Notes: generated by a model not told the origin, from the sequence alone. A stretch of DNA of 64,000 nucleotides from Ceratotherium simum simum (GCF_000283155.1 NW_004454180.1:17683210-17747209), one strand, 5' to 3'. Shown: positions 34,278 through 47,164, counted from the stretch's first letter. Made by a program: numbers and translations.

Positions 34278-35299
34278 CTTCTTGCCCCCCAGTGCACAGA
34301 ACCATTTCGCATGGGGATGCGCGCTTTTCACATCCAGTCGGAAACGTCTGCCTTTGGGTCACTTCCACAACCTCCAGAGCAAGGCCAAGGTCATCTCCCC
34401 AAGACGAGCCCCAGCTATCACCCCAAGACAGGGCAGGGCGGTGGAGAGGGAAAGTCACAGTGAACAGTCAAGCTGTGTCCTCACATCCAGCCCTGAGGTC
34501 AGAGAGCCAGGTCCGTCTGGCTCACAGGATCCACATGCTCTACTCGGAGCATCCACATCACTGTCTGCAAAGCTCCACAGTCCAGCCAACTCCCTGGACT
34601 CAGGAGAGTGCATCGGGAGAGGAGAGGCAGTCTGGCCAGAGCCTGGGTTCCTCCAGAGTCACATGGAGCCGAGTCCAAAATAAACAAAAATCAAAGACCG
34701 GGACGTGCTCTTCTGGATGAACATCCCCTCCCTTCCCCTCGGCCTGGGCCTCCTACCCTCCCTCCTCTCCCCTGTGGGCCCTCACTGCCCCTAGCTCCTC
34801 TCCATCCTGCTGTTCCCACCCCGCCTGGTGCTCCCTGCCTCCAGGCCTACCATCCACTGAGATGACAGGGGAGGGAGAGTGACCCGTACTGGGTGCTGAG
34901 GGCCTCACGTAAGACCACAGGACCATGAAGGAGGACCTATGCCCGGAGCACTCACTCCCTTGTCCTGCAGGTTTACTCTCCACTCACCAGGACTCCCTCT
35001 GTGGCTGGCTCTCTCCTCACATGCACACACACCCTCCACCCTCACCCCCAGCTCTCCTTCAGGGAGGAAATAAAGAGCGGGCAGTGACTCCTCATGGTCC
35101 CCGGGTCCCCAGTCTCTGACTGACTCATGGGTGAAGGCCCTGCCTCTACCCCCAGCACACCTCCCCGGAGTGCTGGATGCAATCCTCCACCTTCTCAGAA
35201 ATTTCTCTTTATCAGCATCATTATTTCTCCCTCTCCATCAGGTCATTCCAACAGCAATAAAACATGCTGAAGTATGTCAGTTTTTTAAAAATTTCATTT
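34278..35299. other. unclassified, pyrimidine-rich in part
   Basis: No gene or named repeat. Between about 34715 and 34860 the plus strand is C/T-rich. Frames of 133 and 142 codons (34282-34720) overlap each other and look like chance. Confidence 0.35.
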
Positions 35300-36560
35300 T
35301 TTTCTGACCCCACATCCTCCCCCATCAATAGCCCCATGTCCCTGTTTCCCATCACAAAAACCAAAGCGCTGTCTAGAGATGCCAGCTGCACTTTCTCTGC
35401 ATCAGTTTCTGCTCACCCACTCCCATCCAGAGGTAGTGCCCTCCACCCCTGGAATTGCTGGTCAAGGTCACCGAGAACCTCCCATGACCTCCAGGTTGAC
35501 AAACACCAAGGCTGGTCTCTGAGTCGCCTCATCTCTCAGCAGCATCAGAGCCAGCTCTTGTCTTGACCCCAGGATGACACACTCTCCTGCCCTCCTGCTC
35601 AGCCCCGTGCCCCCCTCCTCCCTGCCCATCCCTCCAGGCTGTGGCTCCCCAGGGGTGCCATCCAGGTCCTTGTCCTAAATGTCATCCAAAGGCCACCAAC
35701 GCCATGGAGCACCACACATACTCAACTGCCTTCTTGATACTTTGAAGATCCAACCAGGATCTCTTACTTCACGTGGCCAAAAAGAGTCTTAATTTCCCCC
35801 AAGCTTCCAAAGCTCCTTCTTAATCTTCCCTATCTCAGTCGGGGGCTCCAGTACTTCTCCTTGACCCAGCTCCTTTCCTGTCTCTCCACACAGACTAACC
35901 CTCATATTGTCCTGTTGGTTCTACCTCTCATTTCAAAACACACCTATATCTACCCACCACCTCTCCAGCCTCCATCATCCCATGCTCAGGCCTCCATCAT
36001 TTCCTGCTCAGGCCTCCATCATCCCCTCCCTGGCCTCCATCATCTCCTGCCCTGGCCTCCATCATCTCCTGCTCAGACCTCCATCATCTCCTGCTCAGGC
36101 CTCCATCATCCCCTGCCCAGACCTCCATCATCTCCTGTCCAGGCCTCCATCATCTCCTGCTCAGGCCTCCATCATCTCCTGCTCAGGCCTCCATCATCCC
36201 CTCCCCAGCCTCCATCATCCCCTGCCCTGGCCTCCATCATCTCCTGCTCAGGCCTCCATCATGTCTCCCCGACCTCCATCATCCCCTGATCAGGCCTCCA
36301 TCATCCCCTCCCCAGCCTCCATCATCTCCTGCCCAGGCCTCCATCATCTCCTGCTGGGCCTGCGGCAGCCTCCCCAGCAGTCTACTGCTCCTCCTTATCA
36401 ATATCCAGTCTGGTCTCCATGCAGCACGTGTAGCCAAAGTGATGCTGAGGGACTTCTGAGGCTGCCGAGGTCAGTGCAGCGTCCACCTGCATCTTCCAGA
36501 TACTTGCTTACCAGGTGCTCCCTGTCAGAACCCTCCCTCTCCAAACCCAGACACCACACT
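35300..36560 (+). mobile_element. LINE reverse-transcriptase remnant (L2/CR1-type) with internal minisatellite
   Basis: The order 'ctcatctctcagcagcatca', 'atccaaccaggatctcttac', 'cttccctatctcagtcggg', 'gtcctgttggttctacctct', then the CCATCATCTC repeats, then 'acgtgtagccaaagtgatgc', follows a mammalian LINE of the L2/CR1 clade (the segment around the L-S-A-A-F-D type motif and downstream). A 22-bp tandem array (35966-36355) has grown where the family has one 'ccatcatctc' word. Frames are broken. Confidence 0.5.
35966..36355 (+). repeat. 22-bp minisatellite, about 18 copies
   Basis: The unit is close to CAGGCCTCCATCATCTCCTG plus CT. The word CCTCCATCAT occurs 18 times. Several unit variants (ctcctgctcagg, cccctgcccaga, cccctccccag, ctcctgccctgg) recur in mixed order. 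The purine/pyrimidine strand bias is strong. A 260-codon open frame (35907-36689) spans it only because no unit variant creates a stop in that frame. Confidence 0.96.
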
Positions 36561-36729
36561 GTGAGCAGCCCCAGCCATGTGGGGGTTCACGGGACAGCAT
36601 TCTGGTCCACCGCCCCCCCCACTCCCCTCCCAACCCTGCCAGTCTTTGAGGCATCCCAGCCCAGAGGCCGTTTGCACCACTGGTTCTGAGGTGGTTTCTT
36701 CTGCTGCAGTAATAACTGGAACAACGGCC

Positions 36730-37990
36730 TCACACACAAAGGACGGAAGCAAGGAGCTCTCAAAAACGGATATTCAGATGATAAAATAGGGAAATCAAAA
36801 GTCTACACAAAGATGAAAAAGTCGATAGAAGGGTTGAAAGAAAACACGGAGAAATCCTCCCGGACAGCAGACCAGAAGAGCAGATGTGGAAACAGCAGAG
36901 AAAAGGTGACGATGAGCAGGCCAGCCCGGATCCAATGGCCAAACAGCAGGAAGTCTGGAGAGAAAGACCAGAGAAATGAGGGGAAGAAATGATCAGTGAA
37001 CAAACTCAAAAAACTGAGAGTCCAGACTGACGGTGCCCATCCACATCCCAGCTCACGAGCTGGAGGAAGCTCACGACGGAAGCAGGTCACGGTGGGATTA
37101 CACCACACCGGGAAGATGCGAAACGCTGCTTGGTGGGGGGACTTCATCCCCACAGGGGTAGCTCAGTGAGTAATGCTTTCAAGTGTCTAGGGGAAATGAC
37201 TTCAACCCAGAACATTATGTCTAGCCAAACTGTCGTTTTGAACGAAGACATTTTCCGACACAGTTTTTTACTTCAAAGCACCTTTTCTCAGGAGCCTATT
37301 GGAGCATTGGAGCCTAAATGAGCACCACAAAAATGAGAGGATACCGCCAGGAGGAGAGCACGGCATCCAGAAAGTGGGGATGCGGCAAAGGGAGATGCCA
37401 GTGCAACCCCTAACCTGAGGACTGAATAAGGCGGCAGGGCGACAACGGAGCAGCAGGTCTGGACTCCACCCAGACCAGGCGGGGCCGGAGGAAGAGGGCG
37501 GCCGAGAAGCAGATGAGATTAATACAAACCTGGAGGGTTTGAACATCGTGAAGAAGAGTTACATGTCTAGTGGAAAATTCAAGAATGAATGAGCAATTGG
37601 CACATAGAAACTAAACAATTTTTAAGCTAGAAGGGGGCAATTATTTATTCCTGGGAAATTCGAAAGTTATATGAGGAAGGAAATAGTCATAATATGCCAT
37701 ATGACTCAGCTGTGAATTACTCAGCTCATAATTGCAAATTAATTATTAATCTGTTAGGAGCTAAATCCTCACTTTCCAAAGTAGTTGGTCAATAGGTAAC
37801 ATCTAAAACCTGAATGTCAAGAAATAGCAGCATCTAAAATATGGAGACAAATATCCACTTTTCAGTAAAAAGAACTGAAAAGGATTGGCTCTGGGTAGTG
37901 AGCCTCAGGGATGGGGATGTGGGACAGGAAACTGCTCTTGAACCTGGTGAAACTTTTAAACTCAATTAAATTAACAATTAAAAAATGAGT
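36730..37990 (+). mobile_element. HAL1/old L1 element, ORF1 region and 3' end
   Basis: 'agtcgatagaagggttgaaa', 'gagaaatcctcccggacagc', 'ggaaatgacttcaacccaga' and 'gacattttccgacacagttt' then 'cttttctcaggagcctattg' follow the ORF1 region of HAL1 and old L1 elements in order. It continues to an A-rich end at about 37975-37990. ORF1 would encode an RNA-binding chaperone in an active element; here it is frameshifted and dead. Confidence 0.7.
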
Positions 37991-38689
37991 CGGGGCAGCA
38001 GAGCAGGAAAGCCTGCATGGAATTTTGAAGGGAGGAGATGAGCAAAATGAACTGGTAGATGAAATTGATGGGAAAATTGACGGGAAACTGATGATTGGTA
38101 GATGGCAGGGAAATTGCGTGTGGACCGTATGTATTTGTCATATATTTGTTATATTCCTGAAGCATTTCATTTCATCAGTCCAGGAGAGCAGTTCTCAGAC
38201 GGAGAGGGGAGGCACTCAGGGAGGTCCCAGGGCTCTCCGGAGGAATTCTGAGAGGCCTGGGCAGCTGATGGCGCTCTGAGCAGCTCTGGTGGTCACAGAG
38301 GGAAATGACAGGCTATAAGGTGGTCATGCTGGCCATTTCCCCGACCCAGACCCTGATACCAGCCATAAGCCAAGAAGGCTGTAGCTGTCAGCATAGCTCC
38401 TGGTACCCGCCTCATTCATGTCTCCCTCATTAATACTGGATCTGATCATTGACATTCAGTTAGTTACCTCTTCAGTGTTAATTTCCAAAACACGATGATT
38501 CTATATCATTTTAGTATACATGACATTTCATTTCTATTAAGGACTGGTCAAGATACATGAACTACGCAATTTGGCAATCTGATGCTAACACTTTCTCATA
38601 CATTGAGAGAACTGTCTCACCTGCAATAATGTTACTCCTGATAATATTTGACCATCATCTTCCACGGACCTCCATTTGTCTTCTATTTT
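37991..38689. other. unclassified, no gene recognised
   Basis: A/T-rich from about 38430 to 38690, with no named repeat. Open frames are under 85 codons. Confidence 0.3.
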
Positions 38690-38985
38690 TTTTTTAATAA
38701 ACTTTATATTTTGGAGTGCTTTTACATTTACAGAAGAGTTGTAAAGACGATGCAGAGAGTTCCTGGCACCCTTCATCCAACTTCCCTTATTGGTAGCATC
38801 TCACATAAGCAACCATAATGCATTTGTCAAAACTAAGAGGTTAACATAACTATTAACTAAACCCCCAACTTTGTTATGAGTTCACTGGTTTTTTCCACTC
38901 ACGTTCCTTCTTTGTTCCAGGATGCAGTCCAGGATCCCACGCTGCATTTACTCTCCTCTCTTTTTAGTTGTCTTATTTTCAGCTA
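38690..38985 (-). mobile_element. old L1-type repeat fragment
   Basis: 'tttacatttacagaagagtt', 'gtcaaaactaagaggttaac' and 'ccaggatgcagtccaggatc' match the same repeat family as 7905-8400. It sits upstream of an LTR at 39236. Orientation is inferred from the usual antisense reading of this L1 region. Confidence 0.6.
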
Positions 38986-39235
38986 CGAAGCATCAAATGC
39001 CTGGCTCTGTCTTTAATTTTAGCAAAGATCTGGTAAAATTGTCACATAGCAAAAATAAGACAGAGGGGTAGAGTAGGAATTCTTCAAATATCTGAAAACA
39101 AATTTGTTTATATGGTTCTGCCTGCACATTCCTTCTCCAGACCCCACAGGAGTAGAGAGAAATGGTGTGTTGCCTACCCCTCAGCTGCAGAGGAGCATAA
39201 ACTGCATTGACAACTTGCCCATCATCTAGCCCTGA

Positions 39236-39655
39236 GCTAGTCAGGGTTTTCCAGAGAAACAGAACCAACAGGATGTGTGTAAATAGAGAGAAAGATTTCT
39301 GGTAAGAAATTGGCTGATGTAATTCTGGAGGCCAGCAAGTCCAAAATCTGCAGAGTGGGTGAGCAGGCAGGAGACCCAGGGAAGACCAATATTGCAGTTT
39401 ACAGTTCACATTTGAAGGCAGTCTACTAGCATATTTACCTCTTCCTTTGGGGAGTTCAGTCTTTTGTTCCATTCAGTTCTTCAACTGATTAGATGAGGCC
39501 CACCCACATTAAGGAGGGCAATCTGCTTTATTTGAAGTCTACCAACGTAAATGTTAATTGCTTCCAAAAACATCCTCGAGGAAACACCTAGAATAATGTC
39601 TGACCATATATCTGGGCACCATGACCCAGCCACGTAAAATTAACCATCACAACCT
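39236..39655 (-). mobile_element. solo LTR, same family as 29339-29800
   Basis: 'agtcagggttttccagagaa', 'aacagaaccaacaggatgtg', 'gattagatgaggcccaccca' and the end 'cgtaaaattaaccatcacaa' match the first copy phrase by phrase. Shorter, with its own substitutions, so it is an independent insertion rather than a recent duplication. Confidence 0.8.
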
Positions 39656-40899
39656 CTTTCCCTCTTTTTCCTCTGGGTGTCCCACAAAAGACTCTGGACA
39701 AGGAGGGGAAGAGTTGCATACTGGCCAAGGATCCTCTGATGAAAATGCATTTGTTTCCACTCTATGCAGGAGATTCAACATGCGTGTCAGTAGTACATCT
39801 TGCTGTTTGTTTGGAATAGGACGTTCTGTGGGTGTGCAGTGCGTGTGGAATAAAGGGGGTGGTGGCTGTAAAAATGGGGTCTGCCATGTGTCCTGCAGGG
39901 AAGAGGCTCCGACCCTGGCGAATCCCCAGCAGCCTGCTTTGATCATCCTAGATCTGTCTCTGGTGGCAGGAAATTGAACAAAATTTAAAGTTTATAAACA
40001 TCCATGAGAGGCTTTCTTGGAAAGGCTATTCCCTTTTTAAAATGACTTTCCAAAAGAAAGAACGCTGAACAGAAAAATAGATGCCGGACCATCTCGGATC
40101 CCTGGTGATCCCGGTCATCAGACAGAAACGCAAGTCAGCCCCCCTGTGAGGTCAAATTGCGGAGGGACACACTGTGGAAGGACCCACGGGGCCGCACCAT
40201 CTGCCCCCTGCCGAAGCAAGGGCGAGTGCGGGAGGGAAGCCTGTCCTATGCTCAAGAAAAAGAATGATCCTGACAGCATATCCGTGCAGACTGACGTGGA
40301 GGAAAGACAAAAGCACGGGAGGGCACAGGGCATCACACGGTGGATTCGGGTATCAACCCTCCGCACGGTAGCAGATAGAGTCCCAGACCTTGAGTTCTCG
40401 ACCCAAAAGCAACACTGAGATTCCTGACAAAGGAGATCTTCCCTTCCTTCTTATTTCCAGGAAGTTCCACCCTGAAACCAGAGGATACTCTTTGGAGTTT
40501 TAGGAGGAATAAAGGAGGGTCTTTGCAGAGCAGACAGAAATGTGTATTGCCAGCATCCTCCAGCATTTTGGGTAAGGAGATTTAGACTCCCCCCAGTAGA
40601 AATGCCCTTTGAGTTGGGCAAATGCAGATTTCCACATGTGCTGCAGAGCCCACGAGGTCACGCATGACTCACGGGTGGATCCTCTGGGTTGGAGGGAGGT
40701 CACTGCATTGCGGGACCACCACTCACCACTGACCACAAGTGATGTCTGGGAAGACCCTGTCCCATGAAGGACTGCACCACTATCAGAGCCCAGTCATTCT
40801 CGGGTCTTTTCAGCAGTCATTCATAAACCCCCCACAGAGACGCACTGAGCTGGATGTCGGGGCTCTGAGACAGGGGAGCCGCCTGCAGATGAAACCGTC
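39656..40899. other. unclassified, no gene recognised
   Basis: Mixed composition, no named repeat. A 118-codon plus frame (39621-39977) begins inside the LTR, which argues against it. Confidence 0.35.
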
Positions 40900-41143
40900 C
40901 TCTGTGATCCCACACAGGGATACACGACCTTACCGACAGATCCCATCAACACAAAGAGAGAGCCCTGGCGTAAACTACGGACCTGAGTTAATAATAATGT
41001 ATCAACACTGGCTCTTAATTGTAACAATTGGACCACACTAATGCAGGATGTTAACAAGAGGGGAAGCTGGGTGTGTGGAAGTCTGTATACTATCTGCTGA
41101 ATTATTCTGTACATCTAAAACTCTGCTAAAAAAATAAACGGTC
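40900..41143 (+). mobile_element. L1 LINE 3' end with poly(A)
   Basis: 'taaactacggacctgagtta', 'ataataatgtatcaacactg', 'gaccacactaatgcaggatg' and 'gtacatctaaaactctgcta' then AAAAAATAAA form a typical L1M 3' terminus. Confidence 0.88.
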
Positions 41144-42664
41144 AGAATCTGCTGATGGCAAGAAATGGGAGTAGTACACACAGAGCCCATTTGCACAGAA
41201 TGTTTCCAGAAAAGTTTCTGGGTGGCTGAGAGCAGAGCTGGAAAACAGACTTAATTATCCACCTTTTCATTCCTCTTGAATTGTGCACCCAGTGCATGCA
41301 TTACCTATTCAATAATGAATAGAATTTAAAATTCAAAAAAACGAGAATAAAGGAGCTGAAATAAAAGCATTCTCTAACTCAAGTAGAAGCAGAATGCTGG
41401 GGAGACGGAGAAGCAGGGGCAGACAAACGTAGCTGAAGAAACGGGTGAGCCACATACCCAAACGTCAGATGTGTCTGGTTGGCTTTGTGTTTATTTCTGC
41501 CCACTGCAAACATTGGTGGACTCCAGATGAAAGTGCAGATGCCCAGCTTCTGGCAACAACGCAGTGGTCGTACGGTAACAACTGGGCCATACAGCCATGA
41601 GGAGTGGCTGCCCCTTTAGACGCAGCGATGGTGTCCAGTCTGACACCAGTCTCCCTGTTGTCTTGTACAGAGGCTCTTCTCTCATTTACAGAACCTTCTG
41701 GGCTGCCGTAGGCAGGTATGTTTCCAGCCCCTGGAGGTGACTGGTTCTTTTGGTTGGCTGTCTCTTCCTTGTCATGGGAATGCACCCACTCTGGTTGGGG
41801 AAGACCTCCAGCTGTGATGGATGACGACTCAACATGAGAGATACCCAACAGAGGCTTCGATGCCATGCCGCTCCCAGGCCTTACCCCAATCCACAGATTT
41901 CTAAACAAACCTAGAAGACAAAAGGCTAAAAAACAAAACAAAGCTATTAACAAGGACTTGCAAGTTAATTAACAGCCAAGGGTTGTGGGGAAGTGGTGTG
42001 GAGAGTTGAGAAATCGTTATTGTGTTGCTGTTGTTGTTGTTTTCTGTTTGAATAAGGAAAAATATCCTAAATGTCTGTGCATGAAGCGTGTTATTTTACA
42101 GCAACGAGAGGCCGAAGCTTCCAGTCTTGCCCCTTGGCGGTTTTTCACATGTTATACACGTGTCACTTTGTGGATGCGATAGCTGTTTCTTCTCTTCATC
42201 AGATTGAAATGCAATAAAGACTCTAGCAATATTCTAAATTCCTGGCAAAGACTTACAGGACCAAGAACAACTAATGTCCTCTGCTCAGAGTCTCCTTGAA
42301 ATGTCAAGTGCTCTTATGACTTTGTGAAAGTGGCATGAAAGTAACGTCTCAAGCTTTAAGGACGTAATTCACTCCCAGGAAAGGGATGCTGCCGGCGAGC
42401 ACTCTCTCGCAGCGTGGCACCTCCGGCTCTGTCTCGGTTCCTCTGACTGTCACTGCGAATCTCTTTCTTGGGGTGCTTCTCTCTGTTTCTCTCTATTTAG
42501 CAAGAGGATATTCACTTAGCTTCCAATTGTATTAGTGGAACTGAATTCACTGTAGCCAGAGCTAGAGATGCTCAAGTTAGTCATCATGTGCAGTGGGATG
42601 CTTCTATGGTCCCGCCAGATCTGGGGTGCACAGTAAGAAGACAAACCCAGCAAGGTGTAAACAC
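41144..42664. other. unclassified; contains a minus-strand 3'-exon-like signal
   Basis: No named repeat. On the minus strand a T-rich tract ending in AG (acceptor at 41926-41927) leads into an open stretch to 41465 with AATAAA close to its end. This is discussed as a finding and not called as a gene, because I recognise no protein and the polyadenylation signal lies before the stop. Confidence 0.3.
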
Positions 42665-42795
42665 CCCTATGTGGCAGCAGGCTAGAGCCCTCGTGTGCGC
42701 GAAGATCACCTGGGACATTTGGTAAGTTGCAGGTACCCTCCAAGATCTGCTGAGTCAGACGTTAGGGGGGAAACCAGGAATGTACCGTGATTCCA
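42665..42795 (+). mobile_element. MER5A-like hAT DNA transposon fragment
   Basis: 'gcgaagatcacctgggacat', 'ttggtaagttgcaggta' and 'agatctgctgagtcagacgt' followed by a G run track MER5A, which has an 'atcacctgggg' word, a 'ttgttaaaatgcag' word and a 'tctgattcagta' word. Partial and diverged. Confidence 0.5.
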
Positions 42796-44024
42796 GGCAG
42801 ATCCACCACCAGCTTCAGTTGGGGAGACACAAGCCCAGTCAAGGGCAGGAATTACTCCTCTCTGTAGCCTGTATCAAAGGACCAGTGGGCCGTCTGGAGT
42901 GAAAGCTGGAGAACCGGTCAAGGGCTCCTGCGTTTCTGATCCCCTGAAGGCTCTGGAATCTATATGGCCCTCTACTGCAGTCTGATAAGGAAAGCTTCAA
43001 AAAGATCAGGATATAGGACCTCACAGGACCCATTGCAACCACAGTAATTACTTAGACTGGAAATGGGAGATGGATTTCGAGAGGCAGCATGTCCTTGGCC
43101 CTCCCCGATGAGTGAACACATGGAGATTATGCACTAGAACAGTATTAACAGTAGCTGGCATGGACACCAGCCCAGCCACCCCCAGTGACCGGATCTCTCT
43201 GGCTCTGCAGGGCTGCCTCCCCAACACAGAAGCTTGCTCAGTCCACGTGTCAGGAATGCGCCAGGGGCAACCCTCAGCCAAAGCGGGATGGGTGCTGGTG
43301 GATAAACACCCCGGCTTCCCTGTCCCTGGCTGGGGCAACTCTGAGGCACGCTCAGCTGGGTTCCTCAGAGCGTCCCCAGCGGGATGAGCCCCTATCACTC
43401 GTAGCAGTAACCTAATCATTGGGCCACCCTTCACTGGCTGTTCTTCCCACTTGCCCTCTCCCTGGCTTGTGCTTCCGGGGTCACTGCCCAAATGAACAAC
43501 TTGTATCCAAGTTCTTATCTCAGGCTCTGCTCATGGAGAAAACCAACCTAAGATTCAAGCTTCTAGTTAAGGAAGATTTTTTATCCTCTGCTCCCTACGA
43601 ATTATTTGTTCTGTTTGTTTTTTAAGAATTGAGAATAGACAAGCAAACAAAATTTATCACATTAGAATGGGCTAAATTGTTATGACCCGATCAGTTTTGA
43701 ATTATTCAAAATATAGGCTCGCAGAAAACCATGCCAATAATAGAAATGCAAATTCAAAGATGGGAGCTGGTTCTGACCCTATTGATGTGAAGCTAAAATT
43801 CCAGTGTTTAGTCTGCAAAAGTGACAGGCCTGGCACAAGTCAGAACAGGGAGATGACCTCTGAAATCACAGAAGCAAAGAGAACGACCCTTGGTGCTGGT
43901 GCAGACAATATGAGGCAACCAATGACACGCTCACAGCCACAGGAACGACACACAACTTTTGTTATTAGAAATTAGATTTTGTGCATAAAAATTTTGTAGA
44001 GACAGTTCAGATTCGCACAATGAA
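42796..44024. other. unclassified, no gene recognised
   Basis: GC-rich to about 43.5 kb, A/T-rich after. A 147-codon minus frame (43048-43491) overlaps plus-strand frames and has no recognisable motif. The part after 43.65 kb may be more upstream L1 sequence. Confidence 0.3.
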
Positions 44025-45290
44025 AATTACACGTTACCTAAACCTTACACCTCCTACAAATACAGACTCAAGGTGGATCATGGACTGAAATGCAAAACGT
44101 AAAACTATGAAACTTAGAAAAAAATGTAGAGAACACCTTCAGGATCCAGGGCTAGCAAATAGTTCTTAGATGTGACACCAAAAGTGTAAACCCACGAAAA
44201 GAAAAAGTTGATACACTGGACTTCATCAAAATTAAAAACTTTTGCTCTTCACAAGAGCCTGTGAACAGGATGAAAAGTCAAGCTAGAGACGGGGAAAAAA
44301 TATTTGCAAACCACACATCCACCCAACAAAAGACTTGTGTCTAGAATTTATGAAGAACTCTCAAAACTTAACAATAAAGGAAATCATAATCCAATTAGAA
44401 AATGGACAAAAGACATGAGACATTTCACCAGAGAGGATACAGATGGCACATAAACACATGAAAAGGTGTTCAACATCATTAGCCATTAGGGAAACAAAAT
44501 TAAACCACCATCACTACACACCTGTCAGAATGACTAAAATAGAAAACAGTGACAACACCAAACACTGGAGAGGATCAGGCAAACTGGACCACTCATACAC
44601 TGCTGGTGGGAATAAACGCAAAATAGTACAGCCATCTCAGAAAACAGTTTAGCACTTACTTATAAAACTAAACATGCGATTAACACATAACTCAGCAATT
44701 GCGCTCCTGGGCATTTATTCTAGAGAAATGAAAACTTATGTCCACAGGAACATTCACAGCAGCTTTATTTGTAATAATCAAAAACTGGAAACACCCTAAA
44801 TGTCCATCAAGGGTGAACGGTTAAACTGTGGTCCCTCCATACCGTGGTATACAACTCAGCAATAAAAAGGAAGGAGCTATTGATCCACGCAAGAACCTGG
44901 ACGAATCTCCAGGAAATTACTCTGAGTGAAAACGCCAACCCCAAAAGGTTACATACTGTATGACTTCATGGATATAACATCCTTGAAATGGCAAAATTAT
45001 AGAAATAGAGGACAGATTAGTGGACCCCAGGAGTTAAAGGGGTGGGGGTGGGGAGGAAGGGAGGTGGGTATGTCTCGACATGAGGGATCCGTGGTGATCC
45101 TGCGTCTTGACTGCGTCATGTCAATTACCTGGTCGTGGAGTGGTGCTATAGTTTTGCAGGACGTTACCATGGCGGGTAACAGAATAAAGGGTACACGGGA
45201 TCTCTCTGTGTGATTTCTTGCAACTTACAAAGCATGTAATCTGCATGTGAATCTACAATTATCTCAGGGTAAAAACATTTAACTTTTAAA
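44025..45290 (+). mobile_element. L1 LINE distal ORF2 and 3' UTR
   Basis: Good L1 order: 'ttcttagatgtgacaccaaa', 'tggacttcatcaaaattaaa', 'aatccaattagaaaatggac', 'cagaatgactaaaatagaaa', 'cactgctggtgggaataaac', 'ctgggcatttattctagaga', a G-rich 3' UTR tract at about 45040-45066 and an A-rich end. Frames are broken by frameshifts and stops. Confidence 0.93.
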
Positions 45291-47164
45291 AATGGAACAA
45301 AACACACAAAAAAATTAGTAAATTTGAAAGAATGCCAACATCATGCTCATACATAAAGGCAAATATTTTACTCAGTGTTGATACACATTGAGTAACAGGA
45401 GAAAAATCAAAAAAATTATAGTGGCAGCCAGGGATTCAGTGAATAATGGCTACCTGATAGCCGCAGACATTGTTTTTAAGTATCAGAAAGGTTTTAATAT
45501 TCTCCCTCAAAAGTGAAAGAAATTATTGTTCTCAAAGCCTGAAACCATTTCTACTCTGGGATTCTAGATGGATCTCTTAGTTATTGGCTTCACTGCATGA
45601 GGAACTGGCCAAACCATCTTCAAACAATAAATCGTGCTCAGCTTGCCAAGAATGTTCCTAATTCCACGTTATTTAAACCGTTTCACCAATGTCTCTTGTT
45701 TTACAGCATTCCGTGGAGTCTTGACCCATTCACACACTTGTGAATTTGCGAGCCTCTTCTTTCTTCCTGGATATCCTCGAAGCCTGCATCTGCCTGTCCC
45801 CTCTTCCCTGAGGGTCCCGTACTGTACGTACGCCAGGTTGTGAGTGGCTGGTTAAGTCGGGTGCTGGAGTCTGGGGGGCGGCAGAGTCCGCCAGGGACTG
45901 GGCCATTCCACTGGGCGCCCCTGTGGGTCTCAGGGCACTGACCTCAGGACTCAGCAGTCTACCTGGGTGGGTCTGGCGTGGGCAGGGTCCGTGGGCAGGC
46001 AGATGGGAGGGCGGTTGTTCTTGGGTGTCTCCTCTTCTCCAAGTGGGAACCGCCTGTGTGGTCAGCGGCACAGCTGAGCTACATTTTGTGTTCGTACTAA
46101 AAGGAAGGAAGGAGCAAGAGGTGACAGAGCTTGCCTCACCTGAGCGCTCTGCTAAGGGGATCTGGGGAACGTGGGGCTTGTCTGATATGCCTTCCTCCAT
46201 CAACTCCTCTGGCTCTGGAGGAGGAGCACGGGATGGAGTGATCTCTGGGTTTCGGGCAGCAACAGCTCTTGCCTGTAGGACTGACATGCTCGGGTAGCTG
46301 GGAACAGTCCAGAATCCAGAGTGCAGGGAGCCCGGGCATCAGCCCTCATCTCCCATCTCCTGGCTCCGGCTCAGGGCCGACACTCCTTCCAGTGAGAAGC
46401 ATCACTGCAGTGCGTTGGTTTATACCCCAGTCGTCCCTCCCTCCCTTCGGTCCTCAGCTCGGAGTGGGGCTCCTTTCCACCCTCAGTCCCATCTGGAATG
46501 AGCCAGAGCAGAAGGTGGGTGTCCAACCTCTGTGAACCATCGCCTGCATCCTTCTAGAGCCTAGGCTCCACGACCACCCGCCCCAGGTCACACATGGGCC
46601 CACAGAGGACCAGATTTAGTGTCAGGTCCAACTGGGAGCCCCTCTGCTCGTGCTGGACTGATTTGCCCACTTTCTGCTCATCCTCAGCCAGGACCACAAA
46701 CCGTCCTCCTCCTCGAACATTCAGAAAAGGCCCAAGTCCTGCTATCCCAGACTCAGGCTGCCTACCCACTGGGAAAGCCCCTCCACCCAGTTCCCAGTGA
46801 CGTCTCTCTCCTTGTGTCCCAGATTGCCCTGCACGCCACCTCAGCCCCCGTCCAGGGTTCTGCTGGCACATCCTTGGGTCACGGTGAGAACAGCAGAGCC
46901 CCGGCGGTGAGAGGCAAGCCTGGTGTGTGCACTGGGGTTGTAACTGTAGGAACTCAGTGAAGGAGCAAACCAATAAACAAGCACTTTGAGGTTACAGTAT
47001 TTACTTATTTGAGTGGAAATGGACCACTATCTCCTTTTTATAAGGTGCTGGTGCATTTTCCAGGAGTGTGCATGTACAGAAAGTGTAGCTTACACCTGAG
47101 CCAGTGGCATCTCAGAGGTGGCTCCAGAGACCCTGGCTGGCCCTGGAGAGGTGAGAAGGGTGGT
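45291..47164. other. unclassified, no gene recognised
   Basis: A/T-rich to 45.7 kb, GC-rich after. A 185-codon minus frame (45730-46287) and a 124-codon plus frame (45923-46297) overlap, as do 139 (minus) and 113 (plus) codons near 46.6-47.0 kb. No domains recognised. Confidence 0.35.

Noticed and set aside
35907..36689. 260-codon plus-strand open frame, a repetitive Ser/Pro/His-rich protein
   Set aside because: It is the 22-bp minisatellite read through its three phases, flanked by LINE remnant. No unit variant happens to make a stop. No codon-level selection is visible.
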